64,000 nucleotides of DNA, from assembly GCF_025698545.1 (NCBI RefSeq), contig NC_068567.1:3844001-3908000 (forward strand), read 5' to 3'. The notes below the pieces were generated by a model that worked only from the letters and a program-made list of their open reading frames with translations, was not told where the DNA came from and did no database searches. A program made the position numbers and the translations under genes. The stretch comes from Gossypium raimondii (taxonomy: Eukaryota; Streptophyta; Magnoliopsida; Malvales; Malvaceae). This document shows, one piece after another, positions 29,847-41,812 of this stretch (positions within the stretch are counted from its first letter, which is position 1; each line of letters begins with the position of its first letter).

Positions 29847-32800
29847 GGAGAAAATTTTTGAGATTGCGGTCAATGGATCAGAAGATGAGAAGATATCTGC
29901 TGCTACAATTCTTTGTGGAGCTTCTCTAATTCGTGGCTGGAATATACAGGTAATAAGATTAATATTCCTTTTCATTTTAGCATATTTCATTTGTGACCCT
30001 TATGCAGATGCCGTAGTCTTTCATGTAACTGCATATTTTGTAACACTGAATGGTTCTTCCCATATCTCCTTTGGGTTTTCTCCTTGTTTTATTTTATTTT
30101 ATTTTTTATTTTTTGCTTTTTATATTGTCTTTTTATTATCCTCGCTTTCTAATTATGTTGGTTATATATGCATGCAGGAATATACAGTTAAATTTATAAC
30201 TAGATTGATGTCTCCTCCGGTTCCTGCTGATTTCACTGGAAGTGACAGCCATTTGATAGATTATGCTCCTATGTTGAATGTACTAATCGTGGGAATAGCA
30301 TCTGTCGATTGTGTCCAGATTTTCTCATTACATGGCTTGGTATGATTTGCTAACTTATGTAAGCATATCCCTTCCACAGTTAATGAGTGATATTGCTTCT
30401 AGTTTCACAAACTTTCATGAATGAATAAAATATATCTTTATCTGTCACATTGATATAGTTTCTTTACCTCAGTAATACTTTGAATTCAAAGATATTCTTG
30501 ACTTCTTTGAGGAAAACCAGCATCTCCTTCGGGAGCTAAATTGTTAAGTGTCTAAGCAGTTCTAATTTAAGTAGAATGCAGGAATGAATTCTTTCGTTCG
30601 AACTTAGATTTTAGAAATGACAGCTTATGCTTTAATGAAGAATCAGGGCTCTTTTACTGGCCATGACACATTGTAGCTACTGGTTCAAAATGATCTGAAA
30701 CTAGAAAGGTTAATTGGTTAAAGTTATGTATATCTTGATGGAAAGTTTTTTATGCAACATATAATGACCATAGTGCTTTTGATTGAAAAATCAATCTAAA
30801 TTATTTCATACCCCTTGCTCAATGAGAAAATGGGTCAGCATTGGATTGGACTGTTTCCTTATTCAGTGAAAGTATTTTTAAATTCAACCAACCCATTTCA
30901 AAATATGAAGTGGATAAATAAAAATTCTGAGAAAGTCTTTCATTTGTCTATCATTACAGGCAGTACCATCTATATTATCAAGGGCATTCTAATCTCAACA
31001 CTATTTATTCCTTTTAGCTTTACTTACATATAGGAGGATTTGAAGTTTCCTTCCAAGCAAAATTCCCATATATGTAAACTAAATTTTATATAACAAATGT
31101 GATTTATATAATTCATATTCTCGTTTGTTCATGAATGTAAGTTGTTTATTGATAAAGACCTTTATTTGAGCTATTAGGTAGATTTGATTGCTTTCTTCTT
31201 CTGCCTTGCCAGGTCCCACAGCTTGCTTGTTCATTGATGCCGATATGTGAAGTTTTTGGGTCATGTGTGCCTAATCTCTCATGGACTCTCCCCTCAGGGG
31301 AAGAAATCTCTCCTCACGCAGTTTTTTCTAATGCATTTGCTCTTCTTCTGAAGCTATGGAGGTTTAATCATCCTCCTATTGAACATGGAGTTGGTGATGT
31401 ACCAACAGTTGGATCCCAGCTGACTCCCGAATACCTTTTATTAGTCCGGAACTCCCATTTATTGTCTTCTGAAAACACCCATAAGGACCGAAACAAAAGG
31501 AGACTCTCAGAAGTTGCAAGTTCCTCATCCCCAGAGCCTGTATTTCTGGATTCATTTCCTAAGTTAAAGGTCTGGTATCGGCAACATCAAAGATGTATAG
31601 CTGCAACACTCTCCGGCCTTGTTCATGGAACTACTGTTCATCAGACAGTGGATAGACTTCTTAACATGATGTTCAGAAAGATTAATAAAGGAAGTCAGTC
31701 GATAACTTCTGTTACTTCCGGAAGTAGTAGTTCGTCAGGTGCTGGAATCGAGGATAACTCTCTGAAACCAGAGTTGCCTGCCTGGGATATCCTGGAAGCT
31801 GTTCCTTATGTTGTTGATGCTGCTTTAACAGCATGTGCTCATGGAAAACTTTCTCCACGTGAGCTGGCTACAGGTTAGTCTGGTGTGCTTATCTCATTTT
31901 GTCTTTATGCACTAATGCATAATGAGGAAGACGAGAGTCATATATATTGCTATTCAGGATAAATGTCTTTTTTCCAGGAGCTGTTTCTCTTGGGGGAAAA
32001 CGATAATGGTTGAGGTCTTTTGGGCTAAATGCCACCCCTCCATCTATATGTTTTGATGTAGGATGAAATCATAGATTGGTTTCCACATGGCTAAGTAAAC
32101 TTGACTCGTTGAACCATGTAAAAAGAGGGGGAAGAGGATGTATAGGAAAGGGAAGAAGTGGAAAAGAACTACTTTTATGTGAATTAATGTGACACCTAGA
32201 TATGATGCCAGCTCTGATAAATAAATATTGTTATAACCAGAATCTTTTTAATGTCTCAGGGCTAAAGGATTTAGCTGATTTTCTTCCTGCATCTTTGGCA
32301 ACCATTGTTAGCTACTTCTCTGCTGAAGTAAGTCGATGTGTATGGAAACCCGTTGTTATGAACGGTATGGACTGGCCAAGCCCTGCTGCAAATTTGTCCA
32401 ATGTTGAAGAGCATATCAAAAAAATTCTAGCAGCCACCGGTGTTGATGTCCCTAGACTTTCTGCAGGTTTTTAACGTTGCCATCTTACATTCTGATTGTT
32501 TATAACATTAAAGTTTACAGATTGTGATCTGGACTTGCATTTATAGTTACTCATTCCTATGTCTTTACCGAATGGCAATGGCATTTTTTGTGATTGTATG
32601 ACTGATGCATAATGCAATAACAGGTGGTAGCTCTCCAGCTACTCTTCCACTGCCGTTGGCTGCTTTTGTAAGTGTCACCATTACTTACAAAATCGACAAA
32701 GCCTCGGAAAGATTTCTCAATTTGGCTGGCCCAGCTTTGGAGTCCCTTGCAGCAGACTGTCCATGGCCTTGCATGCCAATTGTGGCTTCCCTATGGACTC

Positions 32801-33741
32801 AAAAGGCAAAGCGGTGGTTTGACTTCCTTGTCTTTTCTGCATCTCGCACTGTTTTTCTCCATAACAGTGATGCTATCGTCCAGCTTCTTAAAAGCTGTTT
32901 CACTGCCACACTTGGCTTGAACATCGCACCAATCTCCAGCAACGGTGGTGTTGGAGCTCTTCTTGGCCATGGATTTGGATCACATTTCTGTGGTGGGCTT
33001 TCACCTGTTGCTCCAGGGATTCTCTATCTACGTGTTTACCGTTCCATCAGAGATATTGTGTTCATAACAGAAGAGGTGGTTTCTCTCTTGATGCATTCCG
33101 TGAGAGAAATAGCATGCAGTGGTCTCCCAAAACAGAAAATAGACAAGCTGAAGAGAAGCAAGAATGGAATGAAATACGGGCAGGTTTCTCTTGCTGCAGC
33201 AATGACAAGGGTGAAACTTGCAGCCTCCCTAGCTGCTTCTTTAGTATGGTTGTCCGGTGGCCATGGTCTGGTTCAGTCATTGATAAAGGAAACTTTACCT
33301 TCTTGGTTCATATCCGTTCATAGGTCTGACCGGGATCAAGGATCAGGGCTCGTGGCAATGCTCGGTGGATATGCACTTGCATATTTCACAGTGCTTTGTG
33401 GTGCTTTTGCTTGGGGAGTTGATTCTTCTTCATCAGCATCAAAGCGGAGACCCAAAATCCTTGGTTCACACATGGAGTTCCTTGCAAGTGCACTAGATGG
33501 GAAGATTTCACTCGGTTGTGATGGAGCCACATGGCATGCCTATGTGTCCGGATTCGTAAGTCTAATGGTTGGATGCACCCCAAATTGGGTCCTAGAGGTG
33601 GATGTAGATGTGTTAAGGAGGCTAAGCAAGGGATTAAGACAATGGAATGAGGAGGAGCTTGCTCTGGCCTTGCTTGGCATTGGAGGGGTTGGTACAATGG
33701 GTGCTGCTGCTGAACTCTTAATTGAACACTTTGACTCCTAA
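23435..33741 (+). CDS. MED33A: Mediator of RNA polymerase II transcription subunit 33A-like (MED5a/RFR1 type)
   Basis: MED33 (plant MED5, the REF4/RFR1 proteins) is a large Mediator tail subunit that acts in the nucleus and restrains phenylpropanoid gene expression. Exons: 23435-23712, 24588-24698, 25805-26152, 26508-26827, 26944-27035, 27480-27840, 28799-29009, 29835-29949, 30178-30339, 31213-31873, 32260-32466 and 32624-33741. All junctions are GT..AG with consistent phase; the total is 1327 aa, close to the Arabidopsis proteins (about 1300). Family hallmarks: 'DPLLWALQVSSSLGTSGIAL' near the N-terminus, 'TSRILYLARRN', 'SRECKTSSRQKFHAVMAFGS', 'NLLDTSAYYWPGYVNGRINQ', and C-terminal 'GVGTMGAAAELLIEH'. 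The start at 23435 is the first ATG in frame. A serine-rich linker near 'TSGSSSSSGAG' (exon 10) looks disordered. The gene is complete with no break, and is downstream of and parallel to RNR2A. Confidence 0.95.
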
Positions 33742-34466
33742 CTTAAAGCTCCCACATTTTGTGTAGGATGCCGGTTGTACACTAGTATTTCGTCGACTCA
33801 GAATAGTTCTTTTTCGATATAATGGAGGGCGTAGTTTGGAATAGGGGAAGGGATTGCAGATATTAGGATTCGAATCTCAGACTTGTCGCGACTGAATATA
33901 TTTCTTTTGATGGAAGATGCTTGTAGAGTGATATTGTACATAAAAGACTAGGTTGTATTGGAAGAATATTGTTTTATAAAATTTGTTTAATATGAGGCTG
34001 CCTAATATAAATTTGCATTTCACATTACACACTGTTTTCTTCACTCCTTTTTCATCTAAAAATTATATTGTGTTTAAGTCACCGCTGGATTTATGTGTTT
34101 AGCATTACATTTCTACATTGCCCTTGCTTAATATAAAGAGTCTGAAACGGTGTCGTCCTCATGTGCGGTTTTCTTTTCTTAGTTTTTATTCTACACATTC
34201 TTCAAATTCTCACGTAGCAAAAAGCTTTGGACTTACTTAATTTTAAATCATACTTAAGAGATATCTATTGAATCACAGGTGAAATATCAAAATTTTTGTA
34301 TTTAAGATTTCTGTTTCGAGTTCGATTTTTAAATAAATTTTTATTTGTTACCCGTTATCAATATTTATATTTAAGATTTCTGTCTCGAGTTTAATTTTTA
34401 AATAATTTTTATTTCATAATGAATTATTTATTGTTATATTATATTCCGCTTAATACAATATTATTA
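33742..34466. other. 3' flank of MED33A, no other gene
   Basis: Contains the MED33A 3' UTR. At 34270-34450 there are two tandem diverged copies of 'tttaagatttctgtttcgag'-type sequence. Confidence 0.45.
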
Positions 34467-35036
34467 GGATAAACTGCATTCAAAATTATTAAACTATTAG
34501 TAAGTTTACGTTTTAATTACCTAACTTTCAAAAAGTTATAAAAATGATTACTGAACTATTTAAAATTTTTCATTTAAGTCACTAGGTTGTTAGAACCATT
34601 GTTACATGGCCTTCTCTGTTTACACCACTTGCACCAATTGAAAGCTCTCCTTCTCTTTCTCTTCTATAGATCACTTTTTTTTTCATGAAATAACTTTGAA
34701 CGCCACGGATATATGAACCAAAAGCCAAACATCTTTCTTCTTCAATCTCTAACACTAACTGTCAGATCGACTTGGATCTAAGATTGTTCTTCTACTCATC
34801 GATGGGTATTGATCCACTGTACTGATATCTAAATCGTCACTTAGAGCTTGCTAGCCTAACTTTTAAAAAAATAGTAATAATAAAAATTCAATGACTTAAA
34901 TAAAAACTTTTGAATAGTTTAATGACTTAAATGAAAACTTTCAAATAGCTTAATAACCATTTTGTAACTTTTTAAAGTTGAGTGACCAAAACCTAAACTT
35001 ACTAATAATTTAGTGACTTATGTATAGTTTACCTAT
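34467..35036. mobile_element. Long-TIR MITE (forward copy; inverted relative at 55455-55965)
   Basis: Over 100 bases at each end pair. The left end has 'attattaaactattagtaag' and 'ttcatttaagtcact'; the right end has 'cttactaataatttagtgac' and 'aatgacttaaatgaaaactt'. The unpaired core contains 'tgaaataactttgaacgcca', which recurs in reverse orientation in the copy near 55770. No protein is encoded. Confidence 0.7.
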
Positions 35037-36410
35037 TCGAATTTCGAGTTAATCGAATCAAGTTATTTGAGTCAACTCAAATAAGTATTTCAAGTTTCGA
35101 GTTCGAATCGAATTGAATTTTAAAATTCGAATAATTTGAATTGTAAATACCCCTTCGGTCCCTATCAATTTTAAAATGACCAAATTAGTCACTCTTAACA
35201 AAAATTTCAAAAAAAATTCAAAATAATTTAAAAATTCAAAATAAATTTTAAAATTCAAAATATTTATAAAAATTTCAAAATTTATATATATTTTTAAAAA
35301 GCATAATAATTTTTAAAAAATTCTAAAGAATATATAAAGAAAGTTAATAAATTTTAAAATAATAATATTGAGACCTAAATAAGTTAATTAATGATTCAAG
35401 TGTTATATTGCAACAAGATTTTAATTGATATGTTTAATTATTTAATTTAACTCGACTCAATTTAAAAAGAATTTGAAATAGAGTTATAACGATAAAATAG
35501 AACTCGCCAACTTGATTAACTCAAAATCTTTTCACTCGATTCGACCAAACGTTCACCTTTAAGAAGAAAACAATTGATATGAACATTTCGATATTTTTGA
35601 TCCCATGAAATGTAAAGTAAAAAAAAGAGGCAAAAAAGTCTCATAAAAACCAATCATTTAGGCTAAGAAAGTAGCACTTAAGTGATTCTTCATAATGCTT
35701 TTTGACAAAATTGCATGATGAATTTTAAAGGGTCAAATTTTTACAACAAAACATTTCTTTGTTAGTTCTCACCATAAATAATAAGTATTATGAACTGAGT
35801 TATTAAAAATTTTGCTAGTGGCTGCACAATTTTCAAAAATATAAAAATATTAAAAATTTTAGTACATTTTAAAATTAAATAAAAGTATTATATATCTTAA
35901 ATTGAGATGAGTCTAAACTTCAAAAATTGATTTCTACCTAATCAATATAATTATATTCAATAATCAATCTTGACTTTAAAAACTTAATTATAATTAGATT
36001 CGTTCAAAAGTCAAGCTACCTGCTCAACTTGATTAACAAAGCCCGATTTTTAATTTGAACAGACTAAATAAGCTACCGATTCTTGATTCAACCAATTCAG
36101 TAGATGAGACCGGTTTTTTTACCACTGTCCAAACCAATTGAGAGCAAATTTGATTAAAAAGAACAGCTAAAAGAGAGGAATCTAATCTACAATAACAATT
36201 TTGTATTTATACATTCATCATGCTGATTTTGTATGCAGGACACAACAAACAAACAAATAAACCTAGCTTCACTATCTACAACCATTGCTTTCCAACAAAA
36301 GGAAGGAAAGTCAACAGAACATTTGATAGTTCTAAGAAATGAGTAGCTTTATATACTATTTAGATGCTAATAGCTTCTAGAATAGCTAGATATGTTGCTG
36401 AAATAAAAGT
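35037..36410. other. AT-rich intergenic between MED33A and the serine incorporator gene
   Basis: MED33A ends at 33741 and the serine incorporator gene converges from the other side. This part is very AT-rich, with 'ttcgagttaatcgaatcaag'-like degenerate repeats and no recognisable frame. The last ~250 bases should be the 3' UTR of the convergent gene. Confidence 0.45.
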
Positions 36411-39400
36411 CTAGAAGAACTCACGGTCGGGGATAATCAAAGGTGCCACAAGGGTCCAAACGTAGAGTGCAGCAGTGACCCATTCGGTGCAGATTCGTAC
36501 CCAGACTGATGTCCAGCCAACATCTACAAGATCTGAGCTGTCAGATGAGCTGGTCCATCCGGAAAGAAGCATAGCAGAGTACATGCTTGCCAAGGCAAAG
36601 ATCAGGTGGAAGAATGAATAGGAATAACTAACTGGTCGAGCTTCTTTCTCCTTTGTTTCCTTGCCTTCTTCAACGTCGTCCCCTTCTAAAAGTGGTTTCT
36701 TTGTACCTGCACCACAAGGTTTTAATCTCCTAATTAAAGTGGTTTCTACTTTCTACCTTTTGAAATGCAGAAGCTTATCAAATGGCATTCAAGGTTATAG
36801 CCTGTTCAGATAGTATCATCGAGAGGCTGCAGGGAAATTGTTGTTTAATTCATTTTGAAAACAGGGTGGAATCTACCTTCATTCATTGGTTCTACGTTTG
36901 AAGCATTATATCTTGTGATAATTACAATTTACAAGAAGCACAGACAAAGAAAATTGTGAATTAATAACTGGTTGAAGTGTAATAAACTGCAGATATAGCC
37001 ACTTGGTTTTAGTAAATTTGCATTAAATGTCATATGAAAAAAAAAAGAAGCAAAACAACTGGTATTCAGAAAAAGGTACCAGATAAGCAAGTTCAGCAGC
37101 CACTTTATTTTATTGTCTCAATACATGGTCAATTGTAGCATAATTAAATGATCTACCAATAGCAGTTTGGCCTTGTTCTCAAGTCTACCTCTGAGTATCA
37201 CAATATTTCACCCAAGGGAATATAAAACAAAACATAACAGTCAATAAAAAATGAATCATGTAAAAGGAAAATAGAATGCACTAGCTTAGGCATCTGAAAA
37301 TGTCAGCAGGAAAGTTTCAGGAAATAGATGGGAATACTTGTATAAATATCTTCGACTTATGCAGTTTCAGAGGACTTTAAAAGATTACAAGTATTGCATT
37401 ATTTTGAGTACCTGCTTTTGGGGAAGATGGTGGTGATAAAAATGTCGTTGAGGATCCAGCACGAAGAGCGGAATAGATAACTGAGAGAACTGTCGTGAGC
37501 ATCCCAAGAATAAGAGTACTAAGTGAAACAGCTGAGGCTTTATTATGGAGACCATTGCATACATAATCTCTAGGTTCACTGGAGAGACCCGTGTAGCACA
37601 CATAAGCACAGTAAACTGATATCACAGAAGCAGGCAAAAGACTGCCATTCACCTGTTAAAGATTTTCAATTTCAATTATGTTGTCAGTTGCAAAAATCTA
37701 AAATATTTTCATTAATTCAATATCACTAAACACTACAAGCCTGCCAAAGCCCAAGGTTAGACTTATTACACTGTTATGTCTTACATGTATATGCAAATTT
37801 TCCAACGGAAGATTTATGCAGCAAGCTTTTCGTATTTATGGTGTGAGCTGTCCCTTGGAGGCTTGGTATAGATAATAATGAATAGCTTTGAGAGTTAAGA
37901 AATCTGGGACTTGGTAGTTTTACCAAGAGGATCATAGCTCCAATTTTCTTATTATAAAATTATAAAAGATAAAAGTTTAAAAAACTGAGTAAACTAGCAG
38001 ATAGCCTAAGGAGCTAACCAGATAATGTCCAATTTTCTTGTCATTCTACAGTAACCTACTCTTTAAATGATTCAATACATAAATATTTGTCTTATCAACT
38101 CAAGTTGTTTGCAGCAGGTCAGTTGATCATGTAAAATCAATAAATAGAAAAACAAGCTTATTCTTACCGCAGGATGCAAAGCTATAACTCCAAAAGAAAA
38201 TGCCAGAACCATTGTCATGACAATAAAGAAGACATTGAGACCACAGTCATGACCAGAAGGGTTGAACCATATAAACAAAATGCCAGAGAACGCAAATGCT
38301 ACAAGGTAGCAACCAATTGATACAGCAAGTAAAGCAATATACCTGAAGGAACAGAATTTAAACATTAGTAATCAATAACAGAAACAATGGAGAACAATAA
38401 TGAACCACTGGAATTGAGCCAACCATTTCTGTTCATCTTTTTCAACCCAGGCATCATTCCATGAGTGCGTAAAATCAAGTAATATAATCACTTGAACCAA
38501 TAAAAACATGCCCGCACCAAATTTTGATAGTATTTCTGAAAGTATAGCAAGTTTACCAGGTTAGTTGCAAATTTCAGTATCATATCTGACGAGAATATTT
38601 ACACACGCATAAAAGACTAGAAGTCAAGAAATTTAATTCAACATAGCCCCAAGAGAAAGCATCATAATTCAATAAAACGAAGAAGACATGCCTGCCTTCT
38701 TCCCTTTCTTTCTGAATCTGGGAATTTAATGGCACATAAGAAATGGCACCTCTTAAATTAATCCTATTGAATTACATTTTTGGTGATTAATTATGCCTTT
38801 GAAAACACATATATTCTGGATAATTACTTCATAGACATAATATTTGATCACACTGATAATTCATGTAACATTCCAAAAGAACAGTCTTTTTCTTATGTTG
38901 TAATCTTAACCAAATTTATCTTTATAACAGATACACTATGCAAACCTGGGAAATAGTTAGCAGTAAAACCTAAATATTGCTTCATGTAGTTGCATAGAGC
39001 AAAAATAAAGTTCTTTGTAACACAAGCTTGCAGCATGTTATTAGGCAGGTTCAATGCAATCCATTGCATGAGCCTCCTGCATTGTTGGGTCTTGGAAGAG
39101 TTAGCTATCCTTACTTGGCAGACATGCCATTAGTGTATGAAAATAAGGAACGACAAAGTCCATTTAAAAGAAAAAAGAGTGTCTCCATAACCACGTGAAC
39201 TTACAGACCTCCAGATTGAGGAAGATTTTAATAATTGAGCTTAAGGAGCAAAACTAACCATAGACTGTGATGACAACATTGGGAAGGAAGAACATAAGGA
39301 TCACAAGCAAAATCCAGATCACCATCTTTGCAGTCCATCCACCATGATGCCATGAATCACGTCTGTCATTTTGGTCCTTGACACCAATCATTATTAGAGC

Positions 39401-40677
39401 TAGTATAGCAAAAAACAAGAAATTCCCCAAGCTGACACGAAGTACTGCCTGTTCTTGATACCATGTTTTTGTCTGAGTAGAACTCTTTATCCCTGCCAAG
39501 AAAACATGAGAATACATGTGATTATATATTACTTGTACAACACAGAATAGTAAAAGTAGTTAAACGTACCCAAAAATTCATGTATTCAGGAGAAAGCGCA
39601 TTGATTTGTTATGATCTTTTGGAGCAATAGGGTAATTATTAATACAAAATAGTTTATTAAATGTCAAGAACCCAATAGAACATAAAAGATGAGACCAATT
39701 GTACAATATCAGAATATCAACACAATGATGTCCAAATAGTTAGATGGCATAAAAGTATAGTTGATTCTGTCTGGTACTTGAGTTAGAATAAGCAGTGTAA
39801 TCCAAACTATCTGTTAATTTTTTATATGAAGATGGCTAAATGAACCAAGTGAACCAAGATCCAGGTTCTTCCAAATACTCTGTTATTATTTGTATAAATT
39901 TATCATAAAAGCAAAAAAAATAAACAGAGTTCAATGACTCAACTAAAGAATGCTTAGCCAACGTACAGGATACAAACATTAAAGCCCCCATTTAATTCTA
40001 CCAATATGAACTCACATCCTTAACACTCAAACAGTCATGCTTACAATGGCTTAGATTGGTAATAGCATACAAAGCAATATAAAGAAAACTCAGAAAACTT
40101 GTCTACAGATCACAACTCCTATAATTCAGTAAGTAAATTGACTGTTCCTTCACTCCACAATTCAAAACCTACTGAGCAAGCCAAATGCCAATGAGGGGAG
40201 AAAATCATTTTTACATCAAAATTTAACTTAGAAGCTAAGGTTCCAATATGTCAATAATTGCATTCATGAATAGCTCAGGTTCCACTTCATTGTTCCAAAA
40301 TCCAAACTTCTAATAAATATACTTTTATCACCTAACATCAATATTCGAGATACCCAACAAGCAAATTCCAAAAGCTTTGAAGGACCGATTCTTATCTTCA
40401 AAAATTAAGGCCAAAATAAAACCCCAAATCCCTGAAAGAAGTAAGAATCAAACATATGGTAAACGTCATATGATCAGAGGACAGAAGAAAGGGAAAAATT
40501 ACAAGGTAACTTCTCCAAAAGAGGTGCACCAACTTCTCGAAGAATCCATGAAACGATAAGGGAAAGCCCAAAGAGACCACAATAAGCAAGCCTGGCTGAT
40601 TTTCTGGAGATCCCAGACGCCACCGTTGAGCAAAGGCCGCATGTGGACGCAGCACAGCAAGAAGCTAAGCACGACAT
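36411..40677 (-). CDS. Serine incorporator (SERINC/TMS1) family membrane protein
   Basis: SERINC proteins are multi-pass membrane proteins proposed to carry serine for phosphatidylserine and sphingolipid synthesis; the plant role is little known. Minus-strand exons from the start: 40677-40503, 39492-39259, 38535-38424, 38342-38168, 37652-37412 and 36706-36411. Junctions are GT..AG and phases fit; 410 aa, against about 395-410 for the family. It starts 'MSCLASCCAASTCGLC', the usual Cys-rich first segment. Next come 'NDRRDSWHHGGW' (residues 100-111), 'GILFIWFNPSGHDCGLN', 'SVYCAYVCYTGLSSEP', 'STTFLSPPSSP' and the C-terminal 'VGWTSVWVRICTEWV...PDREFF'. Roughly ten hydrophobic segments are visible. 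The acidic stretch 'LLEGDDVEEGKETKEKEA' is a cytosolic loop. The gene is complete and convergent with MED33A. Confidence 0.95.
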
Positions 40678-41219
40678 CTCTCTCAAACTCCCTCAATCTA
40701 AGAATCGGATAAACAGATTGAATTCAAGTAATTATTAGGAAATTAAAAACCAAAGATAAAAAGGAAAATTAAATGATTGACTGGTAGCTGAGGAGATGAC
40801 AGAGGGGGTGACGAACAGTTGAGAATTCTGGTTTTCTTTTTTAACAACATGGGATTAAACTGTTAAAAAGTTTTTATTTAATTAATGTTAATTTTGTTTT
40901 GTAATAAGTTGAATTTTAATTGAAAATTACAAATTCGTTCAATGCATCCTATGGTACGTAAAGTTACAGGTTCGACCACTAGTTAAGGAGTTCCTTATCA
41001 TCTCATGGTACGTAAAGTTAACTCAAAAAATCCAACTATTTATTTAAATTGATTCAAAAATCAGGATTTTTAAAATGAACGGATGGTTGAATTCATCATG
41101 AATTGCCCAATTTAATTAAATAATTATTAAAAATTATTAAAAGAATAATCTTGATTTTTAGTTTGATTCAACCGATCCATATTGGTTCCTAGTCCGATTG
41201 ATCCGACGACCAATCCATT
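40678..41219. other. Upstream flank of the serine incorporator gene
   Basis: Holds the presumed promoter and 5' leader. A short repeat 'atggtacgtaaagtta' occurs twice (near 40951 and 41004). No gene is seen. Confidence 0.4.
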
Positions 41220-41347
41220 CGATTCCGAGCCTAGCCCATATTTTAAACGGGCCTAAATTTTTTTAGTCTAATATTTTTACTCAAACATCTCAAATTTTAG
41301 ACGGGCCTTCAAACCTAGAGAAATAATCCGGCCCATGAACAAGTCTA
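41220..41347. mobile_element. Right end of a hAT MITE, 5' truncated
   Basis: It carries 'agcccatattttaaacgggc', 'tttttactcaaacatctcaa' and ends 'ccggcccatgaacaagtcta', the right TIR of the GGGCCGGGC family. The left end is absent. Confidence 0.65.
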
Positions 41348-41699
41348 TCGTAATTGGATTGGATTGGATTGAATAATTGGAAATTAATTTTGGAAAGGTA
41401 TTTTCTCTTATGTTGTTGTATTTTGCTTTATCATTTAAATTGGATTGGATATTCAATGGGCTTTCCTAAAGTAAGCTCTAATGTAGTTGAGCCTATTTTG
41501 GGCTTACACCATTTTTGGGCTGTACACCCACTTACAGCAAATACTTGTTAGCACCAAATAGTATTAAATTAATTTTTTAGATAATTACTTAAAAATATTA
41601 TTAAGATTATACTGAAATTTATCCTTTAGCAAAAAAATAATTTTTATTGGGTTAAAGTATTTTTAGAGCTTGAGTTTTTTTTTAAAATTAAATAATTCT
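41348..41699. other. Spacer, nothing recognised
   Basis: A 65-codon frame at 41354-41551 has no family motif and ends in AT-rich sequence. Confidence 0.3.
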
Positions 41700-41812
41700 A
41701 AATAACCCATTTTCAACCCTTAAATAAGAGGACAATACATTTCAATATACTCGAACTCACATCCTCTTGCATTGATAACAATGTCTATGCCAATCGAGCT
41801 AAGACTCAATCA
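41700..41812 (-). mobile_element. SINE copy, minus strand
   Basis: Minus-strand reading gives 'tgagtcttagctcgattggc' (A-box), 'gtgagttcgagtatattg' (B-box) and 'ttgtcctcttatttaagggt', matching the copy at 21022. Confidence 0.7.

Noticed and set aside
33062..33697. Several antisense frames over the last MED33A exon
   Set aside because: Shadows of a well-supported coding exon on the other strand.
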